Notes under the pieces: generated by a model
Told to the model about the DNA's origin: nothing
Database searches by the model: none
Seen by the model: only the letters and a program-made list of their open reading frames with translations
Position numbers and translations under genes: made by a program
Shown here: one piece after another, positions 17,711-25,586 of the stretch
Layout of the letters: each line of letters opens with the position of its first letter
Position numbering within the stretch: the stretch's first letter is position 1
NCBI GenBank assembly: GCA_001789635.1
Contig: MGAF01000014.1
Coordinates: 1-33,837, forward strand
Length of the DNA: 33,837 nt
From: Candidatus Roizmanbacteria bacterium RIFCSPLOWO2_01_FULL_35_13
GTDB taxonomy: Bacteria; Patescibacteriota; Microgenomatia; UBA1406; GWC2-37-13
Direction: 5' to 3'

Positions 17711-18526
17711 ATGGCACAATCAAAAAAGAGTGCTGATCTTAGTCCGACAGTAGTACTTCTTGCGCTTTTTATCGGTTTGGGAGCTGTTGGTGTTGTTGTC
17801 ACTAATAATGTAAGAACTAATCCAACACCTCCTCCAACAACCATTCAACCAACCTCAACTCTCAATGTTCCTGATACCGGTAATCCCGAAGACACTTCAA
17901 TGAAACAGGGTACTTTTACTTTTGATCAACCCACTAAAATTCCTCAAACCCCAAGTATCTGCACAGGATCAAATCTGGTATATGATGATGAAGGTGCCAG
18001 TAACAAAAAATCTAATATTTTTGTTGCCCTTGACCCGCCAACAGGCCAAAGAGTGGGAGCAAACGGACAGATACGAGCCTGGGTAAATGATGAAGCCGGT
18101 GGAAGAGTACCAAGCTCGGTAGAAGTAGATAGCAATGGTAATGTAACCAGGCATAGTAACCCCGCAGTAGAAAAAGACTCACACGGCTATCCTTTTGAAG
18201 CTTCCATTTATCTAACCCGCATAACTGCTGCCAATCTAAACGGACCATTTGCAGGTGATAAGGAAAATGGCGGAACACCTGTTTTGGCAACTGCTGTCAA
18301 AGGAATGGCCCGGGGAGAACAGCAGGGTAGTTTCCGCACACTACCCGTTCACGATGATCCGTCAACTTATAGAATTGCCTCAAGAGTCGGTGAAGGTAAC
18401 AAGGTGGCTGAATATATCTGGAATGTCGCCTCACTAAATTTATCTCCCGGCACATTCAGAGTCCAAGTTGCCCTGCATGACGGTGATAGTGATTTGGCAA
18501 TTGAATGCACCACGATAGTTATTTAA
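17711..18526 (+). CDS. Membrane-anchored extracytoplasmic protein of unknown function
   Basis: 271 aa. One N-terminal membrane helix (residues 12-32) is followed by a Pro/Thr-rich linker (about 36-75) and a globular outer domain of about 190 residues. Noted segments are SNIFVALDPPTGQRVGANGQ, IRAWVNDEAGG, HDDPSTYRIASR and HDGDSDLAIEC. The even spacing of polar and aromatic residues suggests a beta-rich fold. No family is recognised. The stop codon directly abuts the start of the rhodanese-cupredoxin gene, so the two are co-translated. Context suggests a surface protein in a redox or metal-related module. Confidence 0.8.
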   Translation: MAQSKKSADLSPTVVLLALFIGLGAVGVVVTNNVRTNPTPPPTTIQPTSTLNVPDTGNPEDTSMKQGTFTFDQPTKIPQTPSICTGSNLVYDDEGASNKKSNIFVALDPPTGQRVGANGQIRAWVNDEAGGRVPSSVEVDSNGNVTRHSNPAVEKDSHGYPFEASIYLTRITAANLNGPFAGDKENGGTPVLATAVKGMARGEQQGSFRTLPVHDDPSTYRIASRVGEGNKVAEYIWNVASLNLSPGTFRVQVALHDGDSDLAIECTTIVI

Positions 18527-19294
18527 ATGCGTTTTCTCTCAAATAAAAAATTATTTGCCATTTCCCTCCTGATATTAATCTACCTGATAATGCAAAGTTA
18601 TTTTGCTAAATCTAAATATAAGGCTGTCAGCTATAGTCCAAAACAATTACAAAATATTTTGAAACAAAAGGATAAATATGTTGTTATCGATGTGAGGAGT
18701 AAAAAAGAATATGACAAAGGACATATTCCTGGAGCCCTTCATGCAGACTACTATAACACTGAGGCTTTGAAAAAAGCTACAGGTGATAAGATCCCCATTG
18801 CTTATTGTGCCTTTTCCGCCATGCGTGGTCCGTACGCGGCCTATCAGCTATATCGGGCCGGATTTCAACCGGCAGTGTTGGAGGGAGGAATTACAGCCTG
18901 GGCAGAAGATATACAGGGACTGGATTCAGATGATCCCAAATCAAAAAGTATTTTTGGACATCCGAAAAATATTTTTCCGGTGAGGCAAAAAGGTGACTAT
19001 CCGGTTAATGCCGGCAGTGTCGAAATTGATATTACTGCAAAAAGATTTGAATTTACACCCAATAAAATAGAACTGCGGCACGGACAAAAAGTCACTCTCA
19101 ATCTTATCAGTTTGGATATAACTCATGGTTTTGCGCTGCCTGAATTTGGAATCGAAACAGAGCTTCTTCCGAACGAAAGTAAAAAAGTAACTTTTATTGC
19201 CGATCGAAAAGGAAATTTTCCCTTTGTTTGTAATGTTATATGCGGCAGTACCAGTAACCACGCCTCAATGGTGGGTGATATAATAGTAAAATGA
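18527..19294 (+). CDS. Membrane-anchored rhodanese-cupredoxin fusion (CuA-like site)
   Basis: 255 aa. An N-terminal helix (residues 9-25) anchors two outer domains. The rhodanese domain (about 35-135) has VIDVRSKKEYDKGHIPGA, and its active Cys is C94 in CAFSAMR. The cupredoxin domain (about 160-255) has a copper-site set like that of COX2 and nitrous-oxide reductase: H200, C235-x3-C239, H245 and M248. The CuA consensus is C-x3-C-x3-H-x2-M; here the Cys-to-His loop is two residues longer. The domain may carry a CuA-type or red/purple copper centre. No terminal oxidase is visible nearby, so its electron partner is unknown. It overlaps the next gene by 4 nt (ATGA). Confidence 0.85.
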   Translation: MRFLSNKKLFAISLLILIYLIMQSYFAKSKYKAVSYSPKQLQNILKQKDKYVVIDVRSKKEYDKGHIPGALHADYYNTEALKKATGDKIPIAYCAFSAMRGPYAAYQLYRAGFQPAVLEGGITAWAEDIQGLDSDDPKSKSIFGHPKNIFPVRQKGDYPVNAGSVEIDITAKRFEFTPNKIELRHGQKVTLNLISLDITHGFALPEFGIETELLPNESKKVTFIADRKGNFPFVCNVICGSTSNHASMVGDIIVK

Positions 19295-20055
19295 CCCGTT
19301 ATTTATTAATAACTTTTATAGCTGTAATTTTTATCTTTCTCTATTACCTGACCCAACCCCCATTCGTAGTTAGTGATGACATGGCGTTTGAGAAAAACTA
19401 TAAAAAAAGGGCAATAATCGACACAAAAGATGATTTTTTTACCTCATTTACACGATATAGCAAGGAGTCTAAAAGATTTCTCGACTCATTTGAAGATGCG
19501 GAACTTGTCGCGTTTCGTTGTAGTGACAATATCCTCCGTTCCATTCAAGGAGCTTATATTCTGAAAAATGCCAAGACAGAGCGGTTTTACAGAAGAACAA
19601 TTAAAAATAACGATTTTATTGCTTTTATGAGGAATAAAGAAAAGACCTTTCCTCCGGGAAAAAAAATGCTCACATCAAGAGTCTGTGAAACAGAGAATAA
19701 AACAATATTGCTTTTTTACACACTCGGCAAATATGACAGCAGTAATTTAGACAACAATACGATACTCCAAACTATCCATGACTCAACTGAAAATGAAGCC
19801 ATTGTACAGATAATTCCTGCGAATTTTGTTTTTGGTACCGGACTGCATAATATTAGCCGATCCCGGGCCAACCTGATCTGCGATGAACCTTTTCATATAG
19901 GTAAGAATGATTTACTTTACATACTCTGTACGGAAGAATTTCCAAAATCATCCGGCTATTATATCTCTGAAATTAATTTAAATACTGGAAGTTCAAGAAT
20001 TTTGAAGAAGTGTTTAAACCTGCATGGAACAGAAATCAAAACCACCTGCGACTAG
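19291..20055 (+). CDS. Secreted or anchored protein of unknown function
   Basis: 254 aa. The N-terminal hydrophobic helix (about residues 4-22) is probably uncleaved. The rest is soluble and outside the cell, with six cysteines (AFRCSD, RVCET, LICDE, ILCTEE, KKCLN, TTCD) that could form disulfides. No family is recognised. It is translationally coupled to the rhodanese-cupredoxin gene and its end overlaps the convergent DUF3828 gene by 4 bp. The three-gene operon should act as one envelope module. Confidence 0.8.
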   Translation: MTRYLLITFIAVIFIFLYYLTQPPFVVSDDMAFEKNYKKRAIIDTKDDFFTSFTRYSKESKRFLDSFEDAELVAFRCSDNILRSIQGAYILKNAKTERFYRRTIKNNDFIAFMRNKEKTFPPGKKMLTSRVCETENKTILLFYTLGKYDSSNLDNNTILQTIHDSTENEAIVQIIPANFVFGTGLHNISRSRANLICDEPFHIGKNDLLYILCTEEFPKSSGYYISEINLNTGSSRILKKCLNLHGTEIKTTCD

Positions 20056-20600
20056 AGATTACATCTCACATCATCAATCAACCATTTACTGTTTATATTG
20101 CTGAGCAAAACCTTATAGGAAGCACCTCCTGTAACCGTATCGTTAAGAACAACAGACGCTTTCAGGTTAGATTGATCATAAACTGCGGATTGAACAGCTA
20201 AACTTTTAATGAGTCTTACTTCCACACAGGCTAATACCGGATCTCCGGTCAGATGATCATTTGTTAATACAAATCCATTAAGCGTCTCCAGGAAATAGTC
20301 AGATAGCAAAGGACTTCGTTTATAAGCTCCTGATCCTAATGGATTTTCAGTTGAGGTATACCATTCATAAAATCCTTTTGCTACCTCTTCCGGAGTTCCC
20401 TTATTCATTGCCAATGTTTCATCATTGTCAGTTAAATCCAATGTTTGTTCACCGGTATCAATTGCAGCAGGAGGTTGTTGTGTTTGTAAATTTGCCGGAA
20501 CCTGTTGTTTTTTAGAATTTAAAGCTGTTACTAAAACAATAAGAACAATTAAAGCAAAAACCATCACACCTGCGACAATATTAAAAATTCTTTTATCCAT
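20052..20600 (-). CDS. DUF3828-like membrane-anchored protein
   Basis: 182 aa. One N-terminal helix (residues 7-27) is followed by a Gln/Pro-rich linker, then a domain starting GTPEEVAKGFYEWYTS, with SPLLSDYFLETL and the final WLIDDVRC. The TPEEVxxxFYxWY opening is typical of DUF3828, a cystatin/NTF2-like outer domain of unknown role. Confidence in the family is moderate. It converges with the envelope operon and is 57 bp downstream of the LRR gene, which is on the same strand. Confidence 0.75.
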   Translation of the reverse strand: MDKRIFNIVAGVMVFALIVLIVLVTALNSKKQQVPANLQTQQPPAAIDTGEQTLDLTDNDETLAMNKGTPEEVAKGFYEWYTSTENPLGSGAYKRSPLLSDYFLETLNGFVLTNDHLTGDPVLACVEVRLIKSLAVQSAVYDQSNLKASVVLNDTVTGGASYKVLLSNINSKWLIDDVRCNL

Positions 20601-20657
20601 AAATTTATTGCTTTAATATAAATATAAGATTTATCCCCCTTATTTGTCAACTCACAT

Positions 20658-21437
20658 TTAAAAAACTACCGTTGTATTTGGCAGTGACAACCTAATCTTT
20701 TCTACATCCGCCGGATTAATTTCATTATCGGAAATATTTAATATTTTAAGATTTTTAAGCTGGTAGATTGGTTCAGGAATAGTGCTTAAGCCGGAGCCGT
20801 TTAAATAAAGCTCTTCCAGAGATTTAATTTCACTTAATTCCGCGGGCAAATCAACTCGAATTGTATCAGTTATAGCCATGACTTTTAAATTTCTTAATTT
20901 TGCTATCTCAGGCGGCATAACTACTTTTGCAAAATTATTATTCAAAGTCAGATTTTCCAGACTGTGCAAATCTCCTATTTCCTTAGGAATATTTTTAATA
21001 TCGGCTTTATTCATGCTTAAAACTTTTAATGACTTAAGCTTTCCTATATCTGGCGGTAATGAAGTCTTAATAGAATGATGAAAATTAATTGAAGTAAGAT
21101 TTTTTAAATTACCTATCTCCGCAGGTATTTCAGTATTTGGAGTTTTTCTGAAATATAGCGTTTGCACATTCCCCAAGTTTTCACTGGCAAGAGCTAACTT
21201 TGCAAAATCAGCATCCGTACTTATCTCAACATCACAAACTTGAGGATTTACAATTGCCTCATCTATTGAATATCTCCGGCCTTCCTGTAAACATTGACTA
21301 ACCTCAGGAGTTTTTTTACCATAAAACTTTAAGCCATAAAAGGTCAAAAAAAATAGCTCAATCGTGATAAATAAAATAATTATTTTATTCAATTTATGAA
21401 GCGGTTCTCTAACTTTGGAAACTTTTTTTCTTTTCAT
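20658..21437 (-). CDS. Membrane-anchored leucine-rich-repeat protein
   Basis: 259 aa. A basic N-terminus and one helix (about residues 18-38) precede a short Cys-containing cap (SQCLQEG, PQVCDVEIS) and about six 22-24-residue LRRs from residue 90 on, of the form L-x-x-L-x-x-L-x-L-x-x-x-x-I-x-x-IP-x-x-I. The IP-x-EIG-L pattern resembles the bacterial/plant-type small LRRs. The likely role is protein binding at the cell surface, such as attachment to a host cell, by analogy with other CPR surface repeats. The ligand is unknown. Confidence 0.85.
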   Translation of the reverse strand: MKRKKVSKVREPLHKLNKIIILFITIELFFLTFYGLKFYGKKTPEVSQCLQEGRRYSIDEAIVNPQVCDVEISTDADFAKLALASENLGNVQTLYFRKTPNTEIPAEIGNLKNLTSINFHHSIKTSLPPDIGKLKSLKVLSMNKADIKNIPKEIGDLHSLENLTLNNNFAKVVMPPEIAKLRNLKVMAITDTIRVDLPAELSEIKSLEELYLNGSGLSTIPEPIYQLKNLKILNISDNEINPADVEKIRLSLPNTTVVF

Positions 21438-21523
21438 TTAATTCATTATGTAAGAAAATTACAAAATAGTCAATACAAAGCCGCCATTGCTATTCCGCCA
21501 TAGACGAAAGAAACAATCAATTT

Positions 21524-21549
21524 GTCATTCTGGCTTGTCCAGAATCTAC
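21524..21549. repeat. REP-like palindromic repeat, copy 4 (minimal)
   Basis: GTCATTCTGG-CTTG-TCCAGAATC is the shortest form of the family, a single hairpin ahead of the thermonuclease gene. Confidence 0.65.
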
Positions 21550-21580
21550 AAATTGTTTATTAAAATTCTAATTGCTTTAG

Positions 21581-21586
21581 TATACT
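21581..21586 (+). promoter_or_regulatory. -10 box of the thermonuclease gene
   Basis: TATACT ends 6 nt before the ATG at 21593, implying a leaderless message. No strong -35 is seen. Confidence 0.45.
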
Positions 21587-21592
21587 TTTAAT

Positions 21593-22273
21593 ATGTTTCC
21601 GAAAAACAGAATTTCATTCCTTCTTAAAAAACTCGTTATTATTCTATTTATCCCGTCAATTCTGCTAAATATTTTTTTGAGCTATAAAATTAGCTCACAA
21701 AATATTGCTAATAAAGTCAGAGTTATTGGAGTAATTGACGGCGACACGGTTGTTCTGGAAAACAAAACAAGATTAAGACTGCGTCATCTTGATTCTCCTG
21801 AGCTGGAAAATTGCGGCGGAGAAAATGCCAGACAACTTCTTACCTCACTGGTTGAAGGAAAATCAATAACAATCGAAGAACAGATCCCCGATCAAAACGG
21901 ACGGGCAATGGCACTTATCTATGTTGACACCCTACTTGTCAATCAAAAGATGCTGGAGTCAGGCTGGTCGCACTACCATTCTGATCAAACTACAAAAACA
22001 TCTGAACTTAAAAAAATAGCAAATGAAGCCAGATCAAAAAATCTTGGCATCTTCAGTCCGCTTTGCCTTCAGGAAACAAATCCCGATAATCCTGAATGTA
22101 TAATCAAAGGCAATCTGGAAAATAAACGAAAATCAGGCCGCAGGCTTTACTACCTTCCCGGCTGCGCCCAATACAAATTCGTCAAAGTCGAAAAAGACTT
22201 AGGCGAACGCTGGTTTTGCACCGAAGAAGAAGCTTCCACCGCCGGCTACCTCAAACCCGCAACCTGCAAATAA
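21593..22273 (+). CDS. Membrane-anchored thermonuclease (SNase) with C-terminal sunset-type domain
   Basis: 226 aa. An N-terminal helix (about residues 10-30) is followed by a staphylococcal-nuclease domain (about 40-160) with VIDGDTVVL (metal Asp), RLRHLDSPE (catalytic Arg, Asp and Glu) and NGRAMALIY (second Arg). The C-terminal domain reads CIIKGN...YYLPGC...ERWFCTEEEASTAGY. It matches the small 'sunset' domain seen on secreted nucleases; this is recalled, not searched. It would degrade external DNA or RNA, a plausible nucleotide source for a cell that may lack de novo synthesis. Confidence 0.9.
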   Translation: MFPKNRISFLLKKLVIILFIPSILLNIFLSYKISSQNIANKVRVIGVIDGDTVVLENKTRLRLRHLDSPELENCGGENARQLLTSLVEGKSITIEEQIPDQNGRAMALIYVDTLLVNQKMLESGWSHYHSDQTTKTSELKKIANEARSKNLGIFSPLCLQETNPDNPECIIKGNLENKRKSGRRLYYLPGCAQYKFVKVEKDLGERWFCTEEEASTAGYLKPATCK

Positions 22274-22288
22274 TAATTCTTTATATAA

Positions 22289-22343
22289 CGTCATTCTGGC
22301 TTGTTTACCCCACGTAGCTTTAGCGTAGTGGGATCCAGAATCG
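22289..22343. repeat. REP-like palindromic repeat, copy 5
   Basis: Outer CGTCATTCTGG and CCAGAATC enclose the hairpin CCCCACGTAGCTTTAGCGTA then GTGGG, the same inner module as the 16.9 kb copy. Confidence 0.7.
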
Positions 22344-22347
22344 TTGT

Positions 22348-22375
22348 CTTTTAATTTAATAATTAAAAGTTTTTT
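22348..22375 (+). terminator. Intrinsic terminator after the thermonuclease gene
   Basis: CTTTTAATT (22348-22356) pairs with AATTAAAAG (22361-22369) around TAAT and is followed by six T. It is A/T-rich and so of modest stability. The rest of the 222-bp gap up to 22495 has a perfect dyad (TACTATTAAAATAGTA) and no convincing gene. Confidence 0.5.
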
Positions 22376-22495
22376 GTTTTTACTATTAAAATAGTATGAG
22401 AACCATCCAAAGAATATTTACCACATTATTTTCGTATAAGTTGAATATAGTACGTGGAAAAATATTGTAACTTTATTAATAAATGGAGTTTTAAA

Positions 22496-23089
22496 TTATT
22501 TATTAGGGCATTCGATATAAACGCAACCTAAGGAAGAACAAGTAGAAGATGTGATACCGCCAAATTTATTTATAGTTGCAACTTCAAATTGGACTGGGTC
22601 AACATTATATGCACAATATGGTTGCAGAAGTTTGGCTAAATCATTTTCCGAACAGGATTCCTTTAACTCTCGCAGAGTGCTTGCATCTTCTTTATTTAAC
22701 TTAGCATAACCTTTTCCCACATCTGGATCAAAATACGATGGCATATTGGCAGCACGATTACGAATCAAACACAGTCCGCCCGAAGCTGAAGGCAGGACTG
22801 GTTTTGAATTTAACCTTGTAATTATCAACTCAACACAGGTATTAAGATCTTTAGTACATATTTCTCCCTGAATATTTAAATATTTTCTTACGATTTTATC
22901 AGTACTCAGTATCTTTTGATTGAGGTAATTATTTTGATTATATAAAGTTGAATTATCTTGCGTAATAGATTTAATTTTTTGACTCTGAATATATAGACCG
23001 ATTAAACATGTGACTATAAAACCAAAGAGAACGCTTATCAGTATTTTAATAAACAGTGGAAATGTTGAAGTTGATTTTCTTTCTTTCAT
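22496..23089 (-). CDS. Single-pass membrane-anchored protein of unknown function
   Basis: 197 aa. One helix (about residues 11-32) is followed by a short coiled coil (about 38-65, Asn/Gln-rich) and a Cys-rich outer domain with cysteines at EICTKD, NTCVEL, GLCLIR, ESCSEN, PYCAYN, STCSS, GCVYIEC. No family is recognised. The paired cysteines suggest a disulfide-stabilised external domain. Its layout (helix, coil, Cys domain) recalls the unknown membrane protein at 15.5 kb, but I see no clear sequence similarity. Confidence 0.7.
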   Translation of the reverse strand: MKERKSTSTFPLFIKILISVLFGFIVTCLIGLYIQSQKIKSITQDNSTLYNQNNYLNQKILSTDKIVRKYLNIQGEICTKDLNTCVELIITRLNSKPVLPSASGGLCLIRNRAANMPSYFDPDVGKGYAKLNKEDASTLRELKESCSENDLAKLLQPYCAYNVDPVQFEVATINKFGGITSSTCSSLGCVYIECPNK

Positions 23090-23166
23090 ATTTACGTTAA
23101 TATAACATATTTACTTTCGTTTTTTTTCTGAGCGGAGTGCGTTGGACGATGTTGGAATTTTTTTTA

Positions 23167-23499
23167 TTAATAATTCGCCGCCACTTTTAGTTTGTTAAGT
23201 TTTTTATTATATCGTTTAAAGGTCTTTTCTAAGGACGTTGTTAAATCCAGATTAAGCTGATTTCCAAGCTCTAAAAGCGTAAACAAAGCATCACCGAATT
23301 CTTCTTCTAAATCACTGTGATCGGCCATAGCTTTTTCGCCGGAACCCGTTTTTCTATCACCTTTATGAACCGTTAAAGCTTCACCTAATTCTCCAACCTC
23401 TTCAACTTAATGAACAAATTGCACATAGTTAGACCAATTAAAATTAAATTTTTTTGCTAATTCTTTCACTTCTTCCTGATAAGCTTTTAGTGTTTTCAT
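23167..23499 (-). pseudogene. MazG-like nucleotide pyrophosphohydrolase with one in-frame stop
   Basis: The reverse strand from ATG 23499 encodes a 110-codon all-alpha NTP pyrophosphatase. MKTLKAYQEEVKELAKKFN leads to FVH, then TAA at codon 31 (23407-23409). After it the frame continues without interruption through VEEVGELGEAL and DLEEEFGDALFTLLEL to TAA at 23167. The two acidic EExxE/ExxxD motifs that bind Mg and nucleotide are intact. Only one base separates the TAA from TTA (Leu), the residue expected in the family context HLVEEVGEL. This is either a very recent nonsense mutation or a sequencing/assembly error. Confidence 0.8.
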
Positions 23500-23626
23500 A
23501 TCGAATCAAATTATAGCAAAAGTTCCCGCGTCTCTTCTTCCCTGTCAATAAATGAAGCTAAAAATCAAGACGATAAAAACGAGATTTAAACTTACAAAAA
23601 TTAACTTCTCATGCTCGATTCTATAA

Positions 23627-24073
23627 TTACCTTTTTGCTTTAAACTGTTTTTTACTTTCCGGAATTCTCAAATAATTTTTTTAGAAACCACACTTCCGCC
23701 TCTCTCTGCAACCTTTTTATTTTTTACAAATGTATCCGGCTTCTCTTGTTGAGAAATTTCGGTTGTTACCTCCTCGCATAGATGAGATTATGCTAAAAAT
23801 GCCTTCTGTGTTAGCACAATCTGTTTTACGCATTTTTCCAACAGGAGCTGGCAGTTTCAACCCGTGACAAAATGTCACGACTTCACTTCCTTCTTTTATA
23901 AGACGATTTTTTAAGACTTTCCAATAATTTCTAGAAAGCTGAAAATCTTTCTGTTCCGTCAAAACTCCAATAATATCGATTACCGAAAAATACCACGTTT
24001 CGGTTTTTTCATCGTAATGTCGACGAATTTTAAAATTTTCAAAGACTGCCAATGTGTTTTGGTTATCTTTCAT
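23627..24073 (-). pseudogene. Eroded phage-type antirepressor (Bro-N domain)
   Basis: From ATG 24073 the frame encodes a Bro-N-like domain (FENFKIRRHYDEKTETWYFS, VIDIIGVLTEQ, RNYWKVLKNRL, GKMRKTDCAN). The frame then loses family similarity after IISSM and stops at 23717. A second frame continues with QEKPDTFVKNKKVAERGGSVV, the usual family C-terminal region, and with one further base shift NYLRIPESKKQF up to TAA at 23627. At least two frameshifts and a probable internal deletion are implied. The longer in-frame start at 24208 is rejected because those codons are the tRNA-Ser gene. Confidence 0.65.
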
Positions 24074-24121
24074 ATTTTTGTAAAACTTGGCGGTGAGGGC
24101 GAGATTTGTCCCGCACCAGAG

Positions 24122-24206
24122 CGGAGGGTACAGGATTTGAACCTGTGAGGGCAAAAAGCCCACGAGTTTTCGAGACTCGCGCCTTAAACCACTCGGCCAA
24201 CCCTCC
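24122..24206 (-). tRNA. tRNA-Ser (anticodon CGA)
   Basis: 85 nt with a full cloverleaf: acceptor GGAGGG...CCCTCC, discriminator G, D-arm TGGCCGAGTGG, anticodon stem GAGT/ACTC with loop CTCGAAA (anticodon CGA), long variable arm of class II (GTGGGCTTTTTGCCCTCA region) and T-arm GGTTCAAATCC. It reads UCG. The CCA end is not encoded. A phage-type antirepressor remnant begins 48 bp downstream, so this may have been an integration site. Confidence 0.95.
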
Positions 24207-24380
24207 AACTCTGGCTTTAATTTTAACAGAAATAGCTTTTATCGAACCGACAAATTAAGAAGAAATAAAAATTTTTTGACAGTGGATGTTTGAGCGCGCC
24301 TCGAAGAGTACCATCTACGATTTGGTTTATTTTATACAAACTATAATTGGTTGCAAAATTTGAGAGGCAAGCGAGTTCAC

Positions 24381-24402
24381 TCGAATAAAAATTTTATTTC
24401 GA
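24381..24402 (-). terminator. Palindrome downstream of recF
   Basis: TCGAATAAAA-ATTTTATTTCGA is a near-perfect dyad 11 bp past the recF stop, next to a small GCGAG/CTCGA hairpin. It could end recF transcription but has no following T-run. The rest of the 24207-24412 gap shows only a TTGACA-like hexamer and no gene. Confidence 0.35.
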
Positions 24403-24412
24403 TTTAATCAGA

Positions 24413-25456
24413 TTACAATGTAATAACGCTTTTTGGCACGTCAGCCAATTCTAATAGCTCTACTTCTGTGGTAGTAACTACAGTCTGATATTTCTTAACT
24501 AAATCAATAATCAATTTTTTATTTTTAATATCCAGCTCTGAAAAAACATCATCAAGAAGTAAGATAGGTTTAGTTTTAAAAATATCTTCATATAATCTTA
24601 TTTCGTTGAACTTCAGCCAAAATATTGCCAACCTCTGCTCGCTTCTTGAGCCAAAATGATGGAGATTTTTAACCGTTTTATTTTTTAAACTTATCTCAAA
24701 ATCATCTTTCTGCGGACCGATCACGGTTTTCCTATATCTCTTTTCCAAATCGAAATTATCCTCTAACCTTTTTTGATTAAACTCATTTTTGAGATAATTA
24801 ATTGAAAATTCCTTACTGTCAATTCTGGCATTTTGATTGAGAAAATCAATATATTCCTGTCTCTTTTTTGTCAGATATCCGGCCTGCTTTTGTAAATAAT
24901 CATTCCAATATGAAAGTTCGTTAAATAAGTCTTCGTTATCTTTATATCTTTCCAGTATTTTGTTTCTTTTCCGGAGGGCACTCTCATAATTTATGAGATT
25001 TTTTTTGTAATCCATATCAAAAGAGCTCAAAAGATGATTAAAATATTTTCTTCTTTTGTCCGGCGGGCCGGTCATTATTTCTATCTGCTCCGGTGAGAAA
25101 AGCACTACTTTTGCAGTTTCTCTCTGGTACTGGAAATTTCTTTTTCTTGTCTTATTTATGGAAAAAATTTTATCTACTCCTATTACTGTTCTTTTAATAT
25201 TAATCTGGAATAAAAAATTACTGTCGCCGGAATTAAATGTACCCTGTATAACTGACTGATCCTGCTCAAACTTAATAAGTTCATCCTCCCGGCTTTCCCT
25301 GAATCCTTCACCTTGAGTAGTTAAGTAGATTGATTCAAGCAGATTGGTTTTTCCCCTGGCATTTTCTCCAATTATTATGGTCAAAAATGAATTAAAGCTA
25401 AAACTCTCATCAGCAAAATTACGGAAGTTTCTTACAATGATTTGTTTTAAAAGCAT
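24413..25456 (-). CDS. recF: DNA replication and repair protein RecF
   Basis: 347-aa SMC-like ATPase that loads RecA at gaps with RecO and RecR. Walker A is GENARGKT (residues 30-37), the signature-like segment is GSRSEQRLA in the C-terminal lobe, and Walker B is PILLLDDVFSELD near residues 298-310. It is near the usual length of 350-370. It is divergent from pyrH and not next to dnaN or gyrB, its usual neighbours. No SOS box is seen in its promoter region. The shared intergenic region holds repeated ATCCG motifs. Confidence 0.95.
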   Translation of the reverse strand: MLLKQIIVRNFRNFADESFSFNSFLTIIIGENARGKTNLLESIYLTTQGEGFRESREDELIKFEQDQSVIQGTFNSGDSNFLFQINIKRTVIGVDKIFSINKTRKRNFQYQRETAKVVLFSPEQIEIMTGPPDKRRKYFNHLLSSFDMDYKKNLINYESALRKRNKILERYKDNEDLFNELSYWNDYLQKQAGYLTKKRQEYIDFLNQNARIDSKEFSINYLKNEFNQKRLEDNFDLEKRYRKTVIGPQKDDFEISLKNKTVKNLHHFGSRSEQRLAIFWLKFNEIRLYEDIFKTKPILLLDDVFSELDIKNKKLIIDLVKKYQTVVTTTEVELLELADVPKSVITL

Positions 25457-25483
25457 AAAAGTAATACTGATTTACAGATCTTA

Positions 25484-25560
25484 TTCGGATGATGCATATA
25501 TCCGGATTTTACGGATTTATCCGCATATCCGTAGATCCGCATAAAAATCCGCGGCATCCG
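25484..25560. repeat. Cluster of eight ATCCG/CGGAT motifs between recF and pyrH
   Basis: Five-base motifs occur at about 25484 (CGGAT), 25500 (ATCCGGAT), 25512 (CGGAT), 25519, 25527, 25535, 25547 and 25556 (ATCCG). They are spaced 8-16 bp apart and mixed in orientation, so several overlapping hairpins are possible. The cluster lies directly upstream of the pyrH -10 box and could bind a regulator of the divergent pair. It could also be a non-functional simple repeat. Confidence 0.6.
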
Positions 25561-25573
25561 TATTATATTATGT

Positions 25574-25579
25574 TACAAT
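25574..25579 (+). promoter_or_regulatory. -10 box of pyrH
   Basis: TACAAT ends 7 nt before the pyrH ATG, consistent with a leaderless message. The -35 region overlaps the ATCCG cluster and does not match the consensus, so activation by a bound factor is possible. Confidence 0.45.
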
Positions 25580-25586
25580 AAGTTTT

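Noticed and set aside
17944-18437. Several overlapping ORFs of 60-90 codons in other frames of the 17.7 kb envelope gene
   Set aside because: They are shadows of a well-supported gene with linker, signal helix and coupled neighbour; none has family similarity.
22396-22470. 24-codon ORF starting MRTIQRIFTT
   Set aside because: It is too short, follows a terminator-like hairpin and has no recognisable features; it is probably chance.
24074-24208. In-frame N-terminal extension of the antirepressor gene (protein starting MEGWPSGLRR)
   Set aside because: These codons are the tRNA-Ser gene read through in one frame; the real start of the Bro-N protein is at 24073.
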